Assembly: GCA_035640715.1 (NCBI GenBank)
Contig: DASQVO010000159.1
Location: 1-26,915, forward strand
Direction: 5' to 3'
Length of the DNA: 26,915 bases
Source of the DNA: DASQVO01 sp035640715
Lineage (GTDB): Bacteria; Actinomycetota; Actinomycetes; Streptosporangiales; Streptosporangiaceae
Made by a program: the position numbers and the translations under genes
Part shown: positions 1-8,829 of the stretch, one piece after another
Layout of the letters: each line of letters starts with the position of its first letter
Position numbering within the stretch: position 1 is the first letter of the stretch
The notes under the pieces: model-generated
Told to the model about the DNA's origin: nothing
Database searches by the model: none
Seen by the model: only the letters and a program-made list of their open reading frames with translations

Positions 1-126
1 ACGAACCTCACGCAGTCCTATGTGTACCCGGACCGGGCGGCGTGGGTACACGACGAGCGGACCGTGGTCTGCGAGATCCGCGCGACCAGCGGCACGCTCA
101 CCGGCTCGGTGCGCGGCCACGTCTGA
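1..126 (+). CDS. C-terminal end of a septum-formation-like protein (partial)
   Basis: The window opens inside a reading frame that ends at the TGA at 124-126, giving 41 residues. The tail reads roughly Y-V-Y-P-D-R-A-A-W ... R-T-V-V-C-E-I ... G-T-L-T-G-S-V-R-G-H. This W...R-x-V-x-C...LTGS-x-RG arrangement resembles the C-terminus of actinobacterial septum-formation family (DUF4190-like) proteins, which usually carry an N-terminal membrane segment and an extracytoplasmic domain. Only the tail is visible, so the assignment rests on a short motif and on family recall. The gene points in the same direction as lhr, and the gap of about 70 bp shows no clear terminator. Confidence 0.5.
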   Translation, partial: TNLTQSYVYPDRAAWVHDERTVVCEIRATSGTLTGSVRGHV

Positions 127-196
127 GGCGACACGAGCTCGCGTCCACCGCAGGCTGCTGGCCTGACTTCGCGTTTACCGGATTGTCGGTAGCGCG

Positions 197-3100
197 ATGC
201 AAGATGAAGGCATGTCAGCCAGCCCGAATCCTGCCGGGTCGCTGGAGGACTTCTCGCCAGCGACCCGCGCCTGGTTCTCCGGCGTCTTCGCTGAGCCGAC
301 CCAGGCCCAGGCAGGGGCGTGGAGGGCGATCAGCAAGGGCGAGGACACGCTCGTTATCGCGCCCACCGGGTCCGGTAAGACGCTCGCGGCGTTCCTGTGG
401 GCGCTGGACAGGCTGTCGGCCGCGCCGCCGCCCGACCCGCAGCGCCGGTGCCGGGTCCTGTACATCTCACCGCTCAAGGCACTCGCCGCCGACATCGAGC
501 GGAACCTGCGCGCGCCGCTGGCCGGGATCCGGCACGCTGCCCGCGGCCTCGGACGTGACGAGCCGGAGATCCGTGTCGCGGTGCGGACCGGCGACACGGC
601 CGCCGAGGAGCGCAGGAAGCTCGCCAGCAAGCCGCCCGACGTGCTGATCACGACGCCGGAGTCGCTGTTCCTGCTGCTCACATCGAAGGCGAGGGAGACC
701 CTCCGGGGCGTCGAGACGGTCATCGTCGATGAGGTGCACGCGCTCGCCGGCAGCAAGCGCGGCGCGCATCTGGCGCTCTCGCTTGAGCGCCTCGATGCCC
801 TGCGGAAGGGGCCGCCCAGCCCGGACGCGGCACCCGGGCGCGGCCCGGCGCAGCGGATCGGGCTGTCGGCGACGGTCCGGCCGGTCGCGGAGGTGGCGGG
901 CTTTCTCGGCGGAGCCCGGCAGGTCACGGTGGTGCAGCCGCCGAGCGCGAAGCAGCTTGAGCTGACCGTTGTCGTCCCGGTCGAGGACATGACGGAGATC
1001 GGCGGACCACCGGAGATTGGCGGACCGCCCGAATTCGCTGGCGGAGGGCCTGGCTCACCCGGTGGCGCGGGTGACGATCCGGTGCGAAGGCGATCGATCT
1101 GGCCGCATGTCGAGGAGCGGGTGCTCGATCTCATCGAGCAGCACCGGTCGACCATCATCTTCGCGAATTCCCGGCGGCTCGCCGAGCGGCTGTGCGCGAG
1201 GCTGAACGAGCTTGCGGCGGACCGTGCGGCGCAGCGGCTGGAGGCAGGCGACGGGCCCGCCCCGTACGCCAGCCCCCTGGGCCCGGCGGAGATGATGGCC
1301 CAGGCGGGAAGCACCGCAGGTGCGCCCGCTGAGATCGCACGGGCTCATCACGGGTCCGTATCGCGTCAGGAGCGCAGCCAGATCGAGGAGGCGCTGAAGC
1401 GGGGCACGCTACGCGCCGTCGTCGCCACCTCGAGCCTCGAGCTGGGTATCGACATGGGCGCCGTGGACCTGGTCATCCAGGTCGAGGCCCCGCCGTCGGT
1501 GGCCAGCGGGATGCAGCGGATAGGCCGGGCCGGCCACAACGTCGGTGACGTCTCACGTGGCGTCATCTTCCCCAAGTACCAGGGCGACCTCGTGCAGGCC
1601 ACCGTCGTGGCCGAGCGGATGCGCGGCGGCGAGATCGAAGCGCTCCGCGCGCCGCGCAACCCGCTGGACGTCCTGGCTCAGCAGATCGTGGCGATGACCG
1701 CCATGGACGACTGGCCCGTCGACGAACTGGAACGCGTGATCCGCCGCGCGGCGCCGTTCGCGGGGCTGACCAGGCCCGTCCTCGATGCCGTCCTCGACAT
1801 GCTCGCCGGCCGGTACCCGAGTGAAGAGTTCGCCGGCCTGCGGCCGAGGGTGGTGTGGGACCGGCTGTCCGGCGTCGTGCGAGCCAGGCCCGGTGCGCAG
1901 CGGCTGGCGGTGACGAGCGGCGGGACGATCCCGGACCGGGGGCTGTTCGGCGTCTTCCTGGCCGGCGCGGAACCGGGCGGCGCGGGCTCGGGCGGCTCGC
2001 GCAGGCACCCGCGCCGCGTCGGCGAGCTCGACGAGGAAATGGTCTACGAGTCGCGGGTGGGCGACGTGTTCGTGCTTGGCGCCAGCTCCTGGCGGATCGA
2101 GGACATCACGGCCGATAGCGTGCTGGTCACCCCCGCCCCCGGCCAGCCCGGCAAGCTGCCGTTCTGGCACGGCGACGCGCCGGGCCGGCCCGCCGAGCTC
2201 GGTGCCGCGATCGGCCGGGCGTGCCGCGAGCTGGCGGAGGCCAGTCCGCAGAAGGCGACCGCCGCGCTGCTCGCCGCGGGCCTCGACGAGCTGGCCGCGG
2301 CCAACCTGCTCAGGTATCTGGCTGACCAGCGGGAGGCCACTGGGTGCGTGCCGGATGACAGGACCCTGGTCGTGGAGCGGTTCCGGGACGAGCTCGGCGA
2401 CTGGCGTGTCGTCCTGCACAGCCCCTACGGGGCCCGGGTGCACGGGCCGTGGGCGCTGGCGATCGCGGCCCGGCTCCGTGAGCGTTACGGCGGCATGGAC
2501 GTGCAGGCACTCCACACCGACGACGGGATCATCGTCCGGGTGCCGGACGCCGACGAGCCGCCGCCGTCCGGCGTCGCGCTCATCGACCCCGATGAGGTCA
2601 GCGAGATCGTCACCGCGGAGATCGGCTCCTCCGCGCTGTTCGCCTCCAGGTTCCGTGAATGCGCGGCACGGGCGATGCTGCTGCCGCGGCGCCAGCCGGG
2701 GCGGCGGACGCCGCTCTGGCAGCAGCGGCAGCGCTCGGCGCAGCTGCTGGAGGTCGCGCGCCGGTACGAGTCATTCCCGATCGTGCTGGAAACGGTCCGC
2801 GAATGCCTCCAGGACGTCTTTGATGTGCCGGCGCTGGTCAGCCTGCTGCGGGACCTCGCCGGCCGCAAAATCCGCCTCGTCGAGGTGGAGACGGCCACCC
2901 CGTCCCCGTTCAGCAAGTCACTGCTCTTCCGCTATGTCGGCGCGTTCATGTACGAGGGCGACGCGCCGCTGGCGGAACGGCGCGCCCAGGCGCTGACCCT
3001 CGACTCCGCGCTGCTGGCCGAGCTGCTCGGCCAGACCGACCTGCGCGAGCTGCTCGACCCGGCCGTCGTCGCGGACACCGAGCGTGAACTGCAACGACTC

Positions 3101-5170
3101 GCACGGAACCGCAGATGCCGCGATCTGGAGGGACTGGCGGACCTGCTGCGCACCGCGGGGCCGCTGTCAGCGGAGGAGATCGAGCAGCGGTGCGCCGAGC
3201 CCGGGGCGGCGGCCGACTGGCTCGCTGAGCTGGCCCGGACGCGCCGCGTCCTGGAGGTGCGCGTCGGCGGGCAGCCGCGGTGGGCGGCAATCGAGGACGC
3301 CGGGCGGCTGCGTGATGCCCTCGGAATCCCGCTGCCGCCCGGGGTGCCAGAGGCGTTCACCGAGCCGCTGCCCGACCCGCTCGGCGACCTGGTGGCGCGG
3401 TACGCGCGCACCCATGGACCGTTCACGGCGGAGGTCGCCGCGGCCCGCTACGCGCTCGGCGTCGCGGTGGTCAGCGGCACGCTGCGCAGGCTGGCGGCGG
3501 CGGGCCGGGTGGTCGAGGGCGAGTTCGTGCCCGGCGGACACGGCGCCGAGTGGTGCGACGCGGAGGTGCTGCGGCTGCTGCGGCGGCGGTGCCTGGCCCG
3601 GCTCCGCAAGGAGGCAGAGCCGGCGCCGCCGATCGCGCTGGCCCGGCTGCTGCCGGCCTGGCAGGGTGTCAGCGCCATCACGCCCGCCGGGGCGGCCGGA
3701 ATACCCGCCGCCGGGTATTCCGGCCGCAGGAGTGTGCCCGCGGGCTTTACCGGTCCCGGCGCGGTCCTCGACGCGGTCGAGCAGCTGGCCGGTGCGCCGG
3801 TGCCCGCGTCCGGCCTGGAGACCCTCGTGCTGCCGGGCCGCGTGCCCGGCTACTCCCCCGCCATGCTGGACGAGCTGACCACGGCCGGCGAGGTTGTCTG
3901 GACCGGGGCGGGCGCGCTGCCCGGCGGGGACGGCTGGCTGGTGCTCGCGCCCGCCGATTCGGCGCCGCTGCTGTTCCCGGAGCCGTCCGAGATCACCATG
4001 ACGCCGCTGCACGAGGCGGTGCTCGCGGCGCTCGGGGACGGTGGCGGGCTGTTCTTCCGCATGCTGCATGACCGCGTGGTCAGCTGGCTCGCCGCGGACG
4101 GCACTGGGCAGGCCCCGCCCGATGCCGACATCGCGGCCGCGATCTGGGACCTGCTGTGGGCCGGGCGCCTCACGAACGACACGCTCGGCCCGCTGCGGAC
4201 GGTCCTCGGCGGCGGCCAGCCGCGCCGCGGCGGCCAGGCACCCTCGCTGGGCCGGAGCCGGCCGCTGATGCGGCACGGGAGCCGCCGCCCGGCCTATGGC
4301 CGGCCGGCCATGCCGTCCCGGACGGGCCCGCCGAACGTCAGCGGCCGGTGGTCGCTGCTGCCAGCGGCCCGGCCCGATCCGACCCTGCACGCGCACGCGC
4401 TGGCGCAGTCTCTGCTGGACCGGTACGGGATTTTGACCAAGGGCGCGGTCACGGCCGAGCGGGTGCCGGGCGGCTTCGCCGCCGTGTATCCGGTGCTGCG
4501 GGCAATGGAGGAAGCCGGCCGGGCTCGCCGGGGCTACTTCGTCGAGGGCCTCGGTGCCGCCCAGTTCGCCGTGCCCGGCGCGGTAGACCGGATGCGCTCC
4601 ATGACCCAGCCGGCCTCCGGTTCGGGCACCGATCTGGATATCCCCGTCGGCGGAGCCGCCGGGCCCTACAGGGTTTACGGGTCCGACGGGGCATACGCGG
4701 CCGACGGCCCCTACCCGCCCGACGTGCCAGACGCGCCGGACGGTCCTTACGGGCCCGACGGGCTTTACGGGCGCGACCGGGCAGACCGGCGGGACAGGCA
4801 GGTCATCGTGCTGTCGGCCGCCGACCCGGCCAGCGCGTACGGGGCGTCGCTGCCGTGGCCGCCGCGGCCGGATGAGACGCCCGGCGGTCACCGGCCGGGC
4901 CGGAAGGCCGGAGCGCTCGTCGTCCTTTCCGACGGCGAACTCGTCCTTTACGTCGAGCGCGGCGGCAAGACCCTGCTGTCGTGGACAGACGATCCGGGCC
5001 TGCTCGGCCCGGCGGCGACGGCTCTGGCCGCCGCCGTGCGTGCCGGGGCGCTCGGCCGGCTCACCGTCGAGCGTGCGGACGGCGCGTCCGTCCACGATTC
5101 ACCGCTCGCCCAGGCGCTTGAGGAAGCCGGCTTCCGCCACACCCCCCGCGGCCTCCGCCTCCGCGGTTAG
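197..5170 (+). CDS. lhr: Lhr-type ATP-dependent helicase
   Basis: A large superfamily 2 helicase of 1657 residues, within the range of full-length bacterial Lhr proteins (about 1500-1600). Visible motifs are Walker A APTGSGKT (55-62), DEVH box (178-181), SAT (224-226), HHGSVSRQER, a GIDMGAVDLVIQ segment and QRIGRAGH near 440. The rest is the long Lhr C-terminal region of winged-helix and AlkZ-like modules. The family are 3'-5' DNA translocases linked to DNA repair. An ATG at 212 is an alternative start; neither start has a strong Shine-Dalgarno. Two oddities appear: a short GGPPE repeat around residues 267-280, and a Gly/Pro/Asp/Tyr-rich segment around residues 1489-1535 that looks like disordered linker. 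It appears monocistronic. Confidence 0.95.
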   Translation: MQDEGMSASPNPAGSLEDFSPATRAWFSGVFAEPTQAQAGAWRAISKGEDTLVIAPTGSGKTLAAFLWALDRLSAAPPPDPQRRCRVLYISPLKALAADIERNLRAPLAGIRHAARGLGRDEPEIRVAVRTGDTAAEERRKLASKPPDVLITTPESLFLLLTSKARETLRGVETVIVDEVHALAGSKRGAHLALSLERLDALRKGPPSPDAAPGRGPAQRIGLSATVRPVAEVAGFLGGARQVTVVQPPSAKQLELTVVVPVEDMTEIGGPPEIGGPPEFAGGGPGSPGGAGDDPVRRRSIWPHVEERVLDLIEQHRSTIIFANSRRLAERLCARLNELAADRAAQRLEAGDGPAPYASPLGPAEMMAQAGSTAGAPAEIARAHHGSVSRQERSQIEEALKRGTLRAVVATSSLELGIDMGAVDLVIQVEAPPSVASGMQRIGRAGHNVGDVSRGVIFPKYQGDLVQATVVAERMRGGEIEALRAPRNPLDVLAQQIVAMTAMDDWPVDELERVIRRAAPFAGLTRPVLDAVLDMLAGRYPSEEFAGLRPRVVWDRLSGVVRARPGAQRLAVTSGGTIPDRGLFGVFLAGAEPGGAGSGGSRRHPRRVGELDEEMVYESRVGDVFVLGASSWRIEDITADSVLVTPAPGQPGKLPFWHGDAPGRPAELGAAIGRACRELAEASPQKATAALLAAGLDELAAANLLRYLADQREATGCVPDDRTLVVERFRDELGDWRVVLHSPYGARVHGPWALAIAARLRERYGGMDVQALHTDDGIIVRVPDADEPPPSGVALIDPDEVSEIVTAEIGSSALFASRFRECAARAMLLPRRQPGRRTPLWQQRQRSAQLLEVARRYESFPIVLETVRECLQDVFDVPALVSLLRDLAGRKIRLVEVETATPSPFSKSLLFRYVGAFMYEGDAPLAERRAQALTLDSALLAELLGQTDLRELLDPAVVADTERELQRLARNRRCRDLEGLADLLRTAGPLSAEEIEQRCAEPGAAADWLAELARTRRVLEVRVGGQPRWAAIEDAGRLRDALGIPLPPGVPEAFTEPLPDPLGDLVARYARTHGPFTAEVAAARYALGVAVVSGTLRRLAAAGRVVEGEFVPGGHGAEWCDAEVLRLLRRRCLARLRKEAEPAPPIALARLLPAWQGVSAITPAGAAGIPAAGYSGRRSVPAGFTGPGAVLDAVEQLAGAPVPASGLETLVLPGRVPGYSPAMLDELTTAGEVVWTGAGALPGGDGWLVLAPADSAPLLFPEPSEITMTPLHEAVLAALGDGGGLFFRMLHDRVVSWLAADGTGQAPPDADIAAAIWDLLWAGRLTNDTLGPLRTVLGGGQPRRGGQAPSLGRSRPLMRHGSRRPAYGRPAMPSRTGPPNVSGRWSLLPAARPDPTLHAHALAQSLLDRYGILTKGAVTAERVPGGFAAVYPVLRAMEEAGRARRGYFVEGLGAAQFAVPGAVDRMRSMTQPASGSGTDLDIPVGGAAGPYRVYGSDGAYAADGPYPPDVPDAPDGPYGPDGLYGRDRADRRDRQVIVLSAADPASAYGASLPWPPRPDETPGGHRPGRKAGALVVLSDGELVLYVERGGKTLLSWTDDPGLLGPAATALAAAVRAGALGRLTVERADGASVHDSPLAQALEEAGFRHTPRGLRLRG

Positions 5171-5450
5171 TGCACCTGCCACCACCAAAGATGACATGCA
5201 TCGGCTGCACTTTGGCGGCTATCCCGCGGATTGCACAGATCTTGACTTCCGCAGTGAGGTGCCATGTCGGGATGCTCTGCTGCTCTACTCCCACCGATAT
5301 TTACTGTCAGCACCTGATCACATCGTGATTCGAACGCTTCTTGCCATTCATATTGTGAAAGGAATTCCACTGCTCGATCAGCCCCGGCGGTGGCCCGGCG
5401 CTGGGCGGAGACTGCCTGGCCGATGTCGCGATACCAGCGGATCCTGAGGC
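5171..5450. other. Intergenic region between lhr and truncated thiolase
   Basis: This gap of about 280 bp separates two convergent genes. The segment around 5290-5370 is noticeably richer in A+T than its neighbours. A minus-strand open frame crosses it but shows no recognisable domain, start signal or codon pattern that I would defend. I see no strong hairpin terminator. Confidence 0.4.
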
Positions 5451-6563
5451 TCAGCCGCGGCGGAGCAGTGTTCCCGTGCTGAGGCCTCCACCACAGCACA
5501 TGGTGACCAAGGCGTGCTCACCATTCGACCGCGCCAGTTCGTGCACCGCCTTGGTGATGAGCACGACTCCAGTGGCTCCGATCGGGTGGCCGAGCGCGAT
5601 GGCACCACCGTTGGTGTTCACACGGCTCATGTCCGCCTTCACCTCCTGATCCCAGGCCAGCACGACCGAGGCGAACGCTTCATTGATCTCGACGACATCC
5701 ACGTCGCCCATTGACAGCCCGTTGTCACCCAGCAGCTTGCGGGTGGCGGGGATGGGGCCCTCCAGCATGAGCACCGGGTCACATCCCACCAGACAGGCGT
5801 CGACAACGGTGGCCAGAGGTGTCACGCCCAGTGCTTCGGCGCGATCGCGGCTCATCAGCAGCAGCGCCGCGGCACCGTCCGCGATCTGCGACGACGTGCC
5901 GGCCGTATGCACCCCGTTGGGCCTGCCCGTCGGCTTGAGCCGGGCCAGGCCCTCGAGGGTTGACGGCCGCGGAGCCTCGTCCCGCTCGAAGAGCACCGTC
6001 GTGCCGAGGTTCGTGCCGTCAGGGCCGCGCTCAGGCACCTCTATCGGTACCAGCTGGCTGGCGAAGCGGCCATCCCGGAGCGCCGCCGCACTGCGCTCCT
6101 GGGAGAGCAGGCCGAACGCGTCGGCGCCGGCGCGTGAGATACCCGAGCGCTCGGCCATGCGCTCGGCACCCTCGAACTGGGTGGTGTATTCGTAGTGTTT
6201 CCAGTACCCGCGATTGATCGGCTTGCCGACGTCCGGGTCCTTGGGGGTGGTCGATCCGAGCGGCACCTTGTTCATGATCTCGACCCCGCAGGCAACGGCC
6301 ACCTCGACGACGCCAGCCGCGATGAGCGAGTACGCCAGGGTCGATGCCTGCTGAGATGAACCGCACTGTGCGTCCACGGTGGTGGATGGGACCTCGAGCG
6401 GCAGGCCGGCGGACAGCCAGGCCGACCGGGTCACGTTCATGGATTGCATGCCGATTTGCCCGACACAGCCGCCGATGACCTGCCCGACCGTCCTGGGGTC
6501 TATGCCGGTGCGAGTGACGAGCGCCTTGAGGACCGCGCCGAGGAGGTCGAGCGCGTGGACCCG
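5451..6563 (-). pseudogene. Thiolase (acetyl-CoA acetyltransferase / 3-ketoacyl-CoA thiolase), 5'-truncated
   Basis: About 370 residues match the thiolase fold from the R-V-H-A-L-D-L-L segment to a normal C-terminus. Catalytic features are present: nucleophile Cys in DAQCGSSQQA, NEAFA, the His of GGAIALGHPIGATG and the second Cys in CCGGGLSTG. The sequence resembles actinobacterial FadA5-like enzymes of fatty-acid or steroid-chain beta-oxidation. The first 25 or so residues of the family (first beta strand and the R-T-P-x-G motif) are missing. The frame runs upstream, without an ATG, GTG or TTG, into the end of the glycosidase-like gene. An ATG pair at about 6618 overlaps that gene's stop but is in another frame and encodes no thiolase sequence. 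It is therefore probably a broken gene fused by deletion; a shortened product from an internal ATG would lack part of the core. Confidence 0.65.
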
Positions 6564-6612
6564 AGCGGCACCGGCGCAACCTCGAGACCGTGCGCCCCGG
6601 CCGGTTTTCTCA

Positions 6613-8658
6613 TCATCGTGGTGACACGGACGGGTTGACAGCTGAGCCGCTGCTCCGGTAGGAGGCCAGCTTGTCGTTGAGTTCCGTATAGTCAAGGGCG
6701 GCGTCGCAGGCATAGAGCAGCACGCCGGCACTCCAGGCATGCGAAAGGGTAAGCAGCATGCCTTTGGCCTGGAAGCAGTCGGTTTGGTAGAAGCGCTCGC
6801 TGACCATGCCGCGATAGGCATCGAAGTCGCCGTCCTGCCGTGCGATGAACTGCCGGAAGCACGCCAGGTTATCCCGGGTCCGGTCAAGCAGGTACACATC
6901 GCCGGTGGCCCGGTACAGCTCCACCATTTCTGGCAGGCAGATCAGGCCGAAACAATGCAGATGCTGGTTCGGCGGCGACGCCTGGTCCGCTCCCCTCGTG
7001 CGGAAGCCGTAGGCACCAAGCAGCGTGCGCGGGGAAAAGGCGACATCATAGGTGTAGCGGAAGGTCAGCATCCAGTCTGCGGCAAGCCTCGCCAGCCCTA
7101 GCCACACAGGATCCCGCTGCTCGCGGTGCAGGCAGACGTACGACATCACCGCCAGGTACCCATCCTCTGAGCTCGGGGCGAGATCCACGTCCTCGGGCGC
7201 GCCGCAGAGAGACCCGGATTCGATGAAGTCCGCGTAGTACCTCCCCGCCCGTGCCGCGGCGTCGAGATAGCGCGGCTCACCGAATACCCGGGATGCCTCG
7301 GCGAGCGGGGCTACCCAGGCCAGGCCCGCCGACCCCCGCCAGTCCAGGACCTCGCCGGTCACCGCGTGGTAGGCGGCGCCCAGCGCGCCGTCTCCGCGCT
7401 GGCTGCGGCAGGCCACGTCGAGATTCGAGCGGACCGCAGCCGCCCAGGCCGGATGGGCGATGCCGGCCACCTGTTCATCCCTGAAAGCCCGGAGCTGGAA
7501 CAGCGTGGCATCGGCGAGCGTCCGTGCGTGCAGCCGGTCGGCCTGCGGGGTCCACCCGATGCCCCAGCCCTTGGCCTGGCTCCACTGGCCCCAGAAAGTC
7601 CCTCCCGGCGCCAGATTCGCCGCTATGTTGTCCAGGACCGCGGTGCCCGCGGTGACGTACTTCCCCACGCCACGGCGCCGGCCGTGCCGGAGCAGCGCGT
7701 AGGCGTAGGGCGTCCCGCTCACCCAGGACACGTGCATCGCTTGCCGGTCACCGGAGGCGCCGAAAGCGTCCCGGTCGAATGCGGCCGTCTCCAGCAGCAC
7801 CGGCGGGTCCTTGCGATAGTGCCAGTGGTAGAGCCCGTGCGCGGTGAGCTCTGCCGCCTCCGCCAGGCCGACCCATGCCACGTCTTCCGCCGGTGCGGTG
7901 GGCAGGCTGCGCAACACGTCGGCGTACCCGTGACGGTCCGCGCCGAGAAGGTACACGGACCAGCGGACGCGTGCCGATGTCCCGTTCTCCCATTCCGCGA
8001 AGTGAACATCGGCAGGCTGGGGATACTCCGACCCGTCATAGCGGACCGGCTCTTCGCGGTAGGGAAAATCCAGGCGCAGCAGCGGGCAGCCGGCCAGCCA
8101 GGCCAGGCCGAGGCCAGTCAGGCCAAGCTCGCTCGTCTCGGCCGTCACCAGGGCCACGGCACCCGTGCCATCCCATGCGATCACCGCTGGCGTGGCTGCC
8201 CGGTCCGCCCGGAAGCCCCACCAGTCGGCCTCCATTCGCTCATAGGCACGGATCCCGGGAGTGAGCCTCGGGTAGCGCCGGATACAGTCGGCCCGGCGGT
8301 TCTCGCCGTAGAACAGCCCGGGGATCATCCAGCTCGGGTCGTCGCTGTGCGCGAGGCGTATCTCGGCACGCAGGCCCGCCGTGATCTTCGACTCGGACCG
8401 GCAGGCCACGGTGAGTTCGACCGCACGGCGGGCAGGCGTGCCGGTGATCGGGCCCGCCTGCAGGGTCGCGGTGAAATTCCCGGAGGCGCAGGTGTGCGTC
8501 GTCTCGGCGGCGTCCAGATCGACCGTAAAAAGCTGCTCCGGCGGGCCGTCGGGACGCAGGACGCTGATCGTCATGGCAAGCGCGGCACGCAATGGGATGC
8601 CATCCCCCGCCGCGCTACCTGCGACGCCCGCTTCTGCGGCTAGTTCACCGGCCGGCAT
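6613..8658 (-). CDS. Uncharacterised (alpha/alpha)-barrel glycosidase-like protein
   Basis: A 681-residue protein with no signal peptide. The first 260 or so residues look like a beta-sandwich domain. The C-terminal 400 have the repeating helical, Trp/Tyr-rich pattern of six-hairpin (alpha/alpha toroid) glycosidases and lyases, with segments such as WGQWSQAKGWGIGW, SSEDGYLAVMSY and PPNQHLHCFGLICLPE. I cannot place it in a numbered GH or PL family and do not assign catalytic residues. It sits beside the LacI regulator, downstream of two candidate operators at 8715-8728 and 8777-8790, so it is probably part of the island's sugar regulon. An internal ATG at 8574 is an alternative start; the chosen ATG has only a weak GGGG-type ribosome site. 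Confidence 0.7.
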   Translation of the reverse strand: MPAGELAAEAGVAGSAAGDGIPLRAALAMTISVLRPDGPPEQLFTVDLDAAETTHTCASGNFTATLQAGPITGTPARRAVELTVACRSESKITAGLRAEIRLAHSDDPSWMIPGLFYGENRRADCIRRYPRLTPGIRAYERMEADWWGFRADRAATPAVIAWDGTGAVALVTAETSELGLTGLGLAWLAGCPLLRLDFPYREEPVRYDGSEYPQPADVHFAEWENGTSARVRWSVYLLGADRHGYADVLRSLPTAPAEDVAWVGLAEAAELTAHGLYHWHYRKDPPVLLETAAFDRDAFGASGDRQAMHVSWVSGTPYAYALLRHGRRRGVGKYVTAGTAVLDNIAANLAPGGTFWGQWSQAKGWGIGWTPQADRLHARTLADATLFQLRAFRDEQVAGIAHPAWAAAVRSNLDVACRSQRGDGALGAAYHAVTGEVLDWRGSAGLAWVAPLAEASRVFGEPRYLDAAARAGRYYADFIESGSLCGAPEDVDLAPSSEDGYLAVMSYVCLHREQRDPVWLGLARLAADWMLTFRYTYDVAFSPRTLLGAYGFRTRGADQASPPNQHLHCFGLICLPEMVELYRATGDVYLLDRTRDNLACFRQFIARQDGDFDAYRGMVSERFYQTDCFQAKGMLLTLSHAWSAGVLLYACDAALDYTELNDKLASYRSSGSAVNPSVSPR

Positions 8659-8714
8659 CCTGCCCCGGAATCCGCTCGTAGAGGCTGTGGCGGCCAGGAT
8701 GCGTTCGCTTAATG

Positions 8715-8728
8715 TTCAAACGTTTATA
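8715..8728. promoter_or_regulatory. Candidate LacI-family operator O1
   Basis: TTCAAACGTTTATA has the AACGTT core centred on CG that is typical of LacI/GalR operators, inside an AT-rich stretch. It lies about 57 bp upstream of the glycosidase-like gene starting at 8658. The outer TG...CA bases of the best sites are not conserved here, so this is a weaker match. Confidence 0.45.
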
Positions 8729-8776
8729 CCGCTCTTCCCAAGCAGACTCACATACGGGAAACCGTGACCGTCAGTA

Positions 8777-8790
8777 TGGCATCGTTCCCA
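8777..8790. promoter_or_regulatory. Candidate LacI-family operator O2
   Basis: Read on the minus strand this is TGGGAACGATGCCA, close to TGGGAACGTTATCA at 18366 and differing at the core from AACGTT to AACGAT. Its centre is 62 bp from that of the site at 8715-8728, close to six helical turns. That spacing would suit cooperative binding of one dimer at each site. Confidence 0.45.
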
Positions 8791-8829
8791 TATTCGGGCA
8801 AACCCGATGCAAGGATGAGAATGCGGAGG

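Noticed and set aside
3167..5095. 642-codon minus-strand open frame inside lhr
   Set aside because: A shadow of the high-GC lhr gene, with no domain and a repetitive Arg/Gly/Pro composition.
5167..5499. 110-codon minus-strand ORF after lhr
   Set aside because: It overlaps the thiolase end, with no domain or ribosome site seen.
7366..8643. 425-codon plus-strand ORF opposite the glycosidase-like gene
   Set aside because: An antisense shadow; the minus-strand frame has a coherent protein fold pattern and this one does not.
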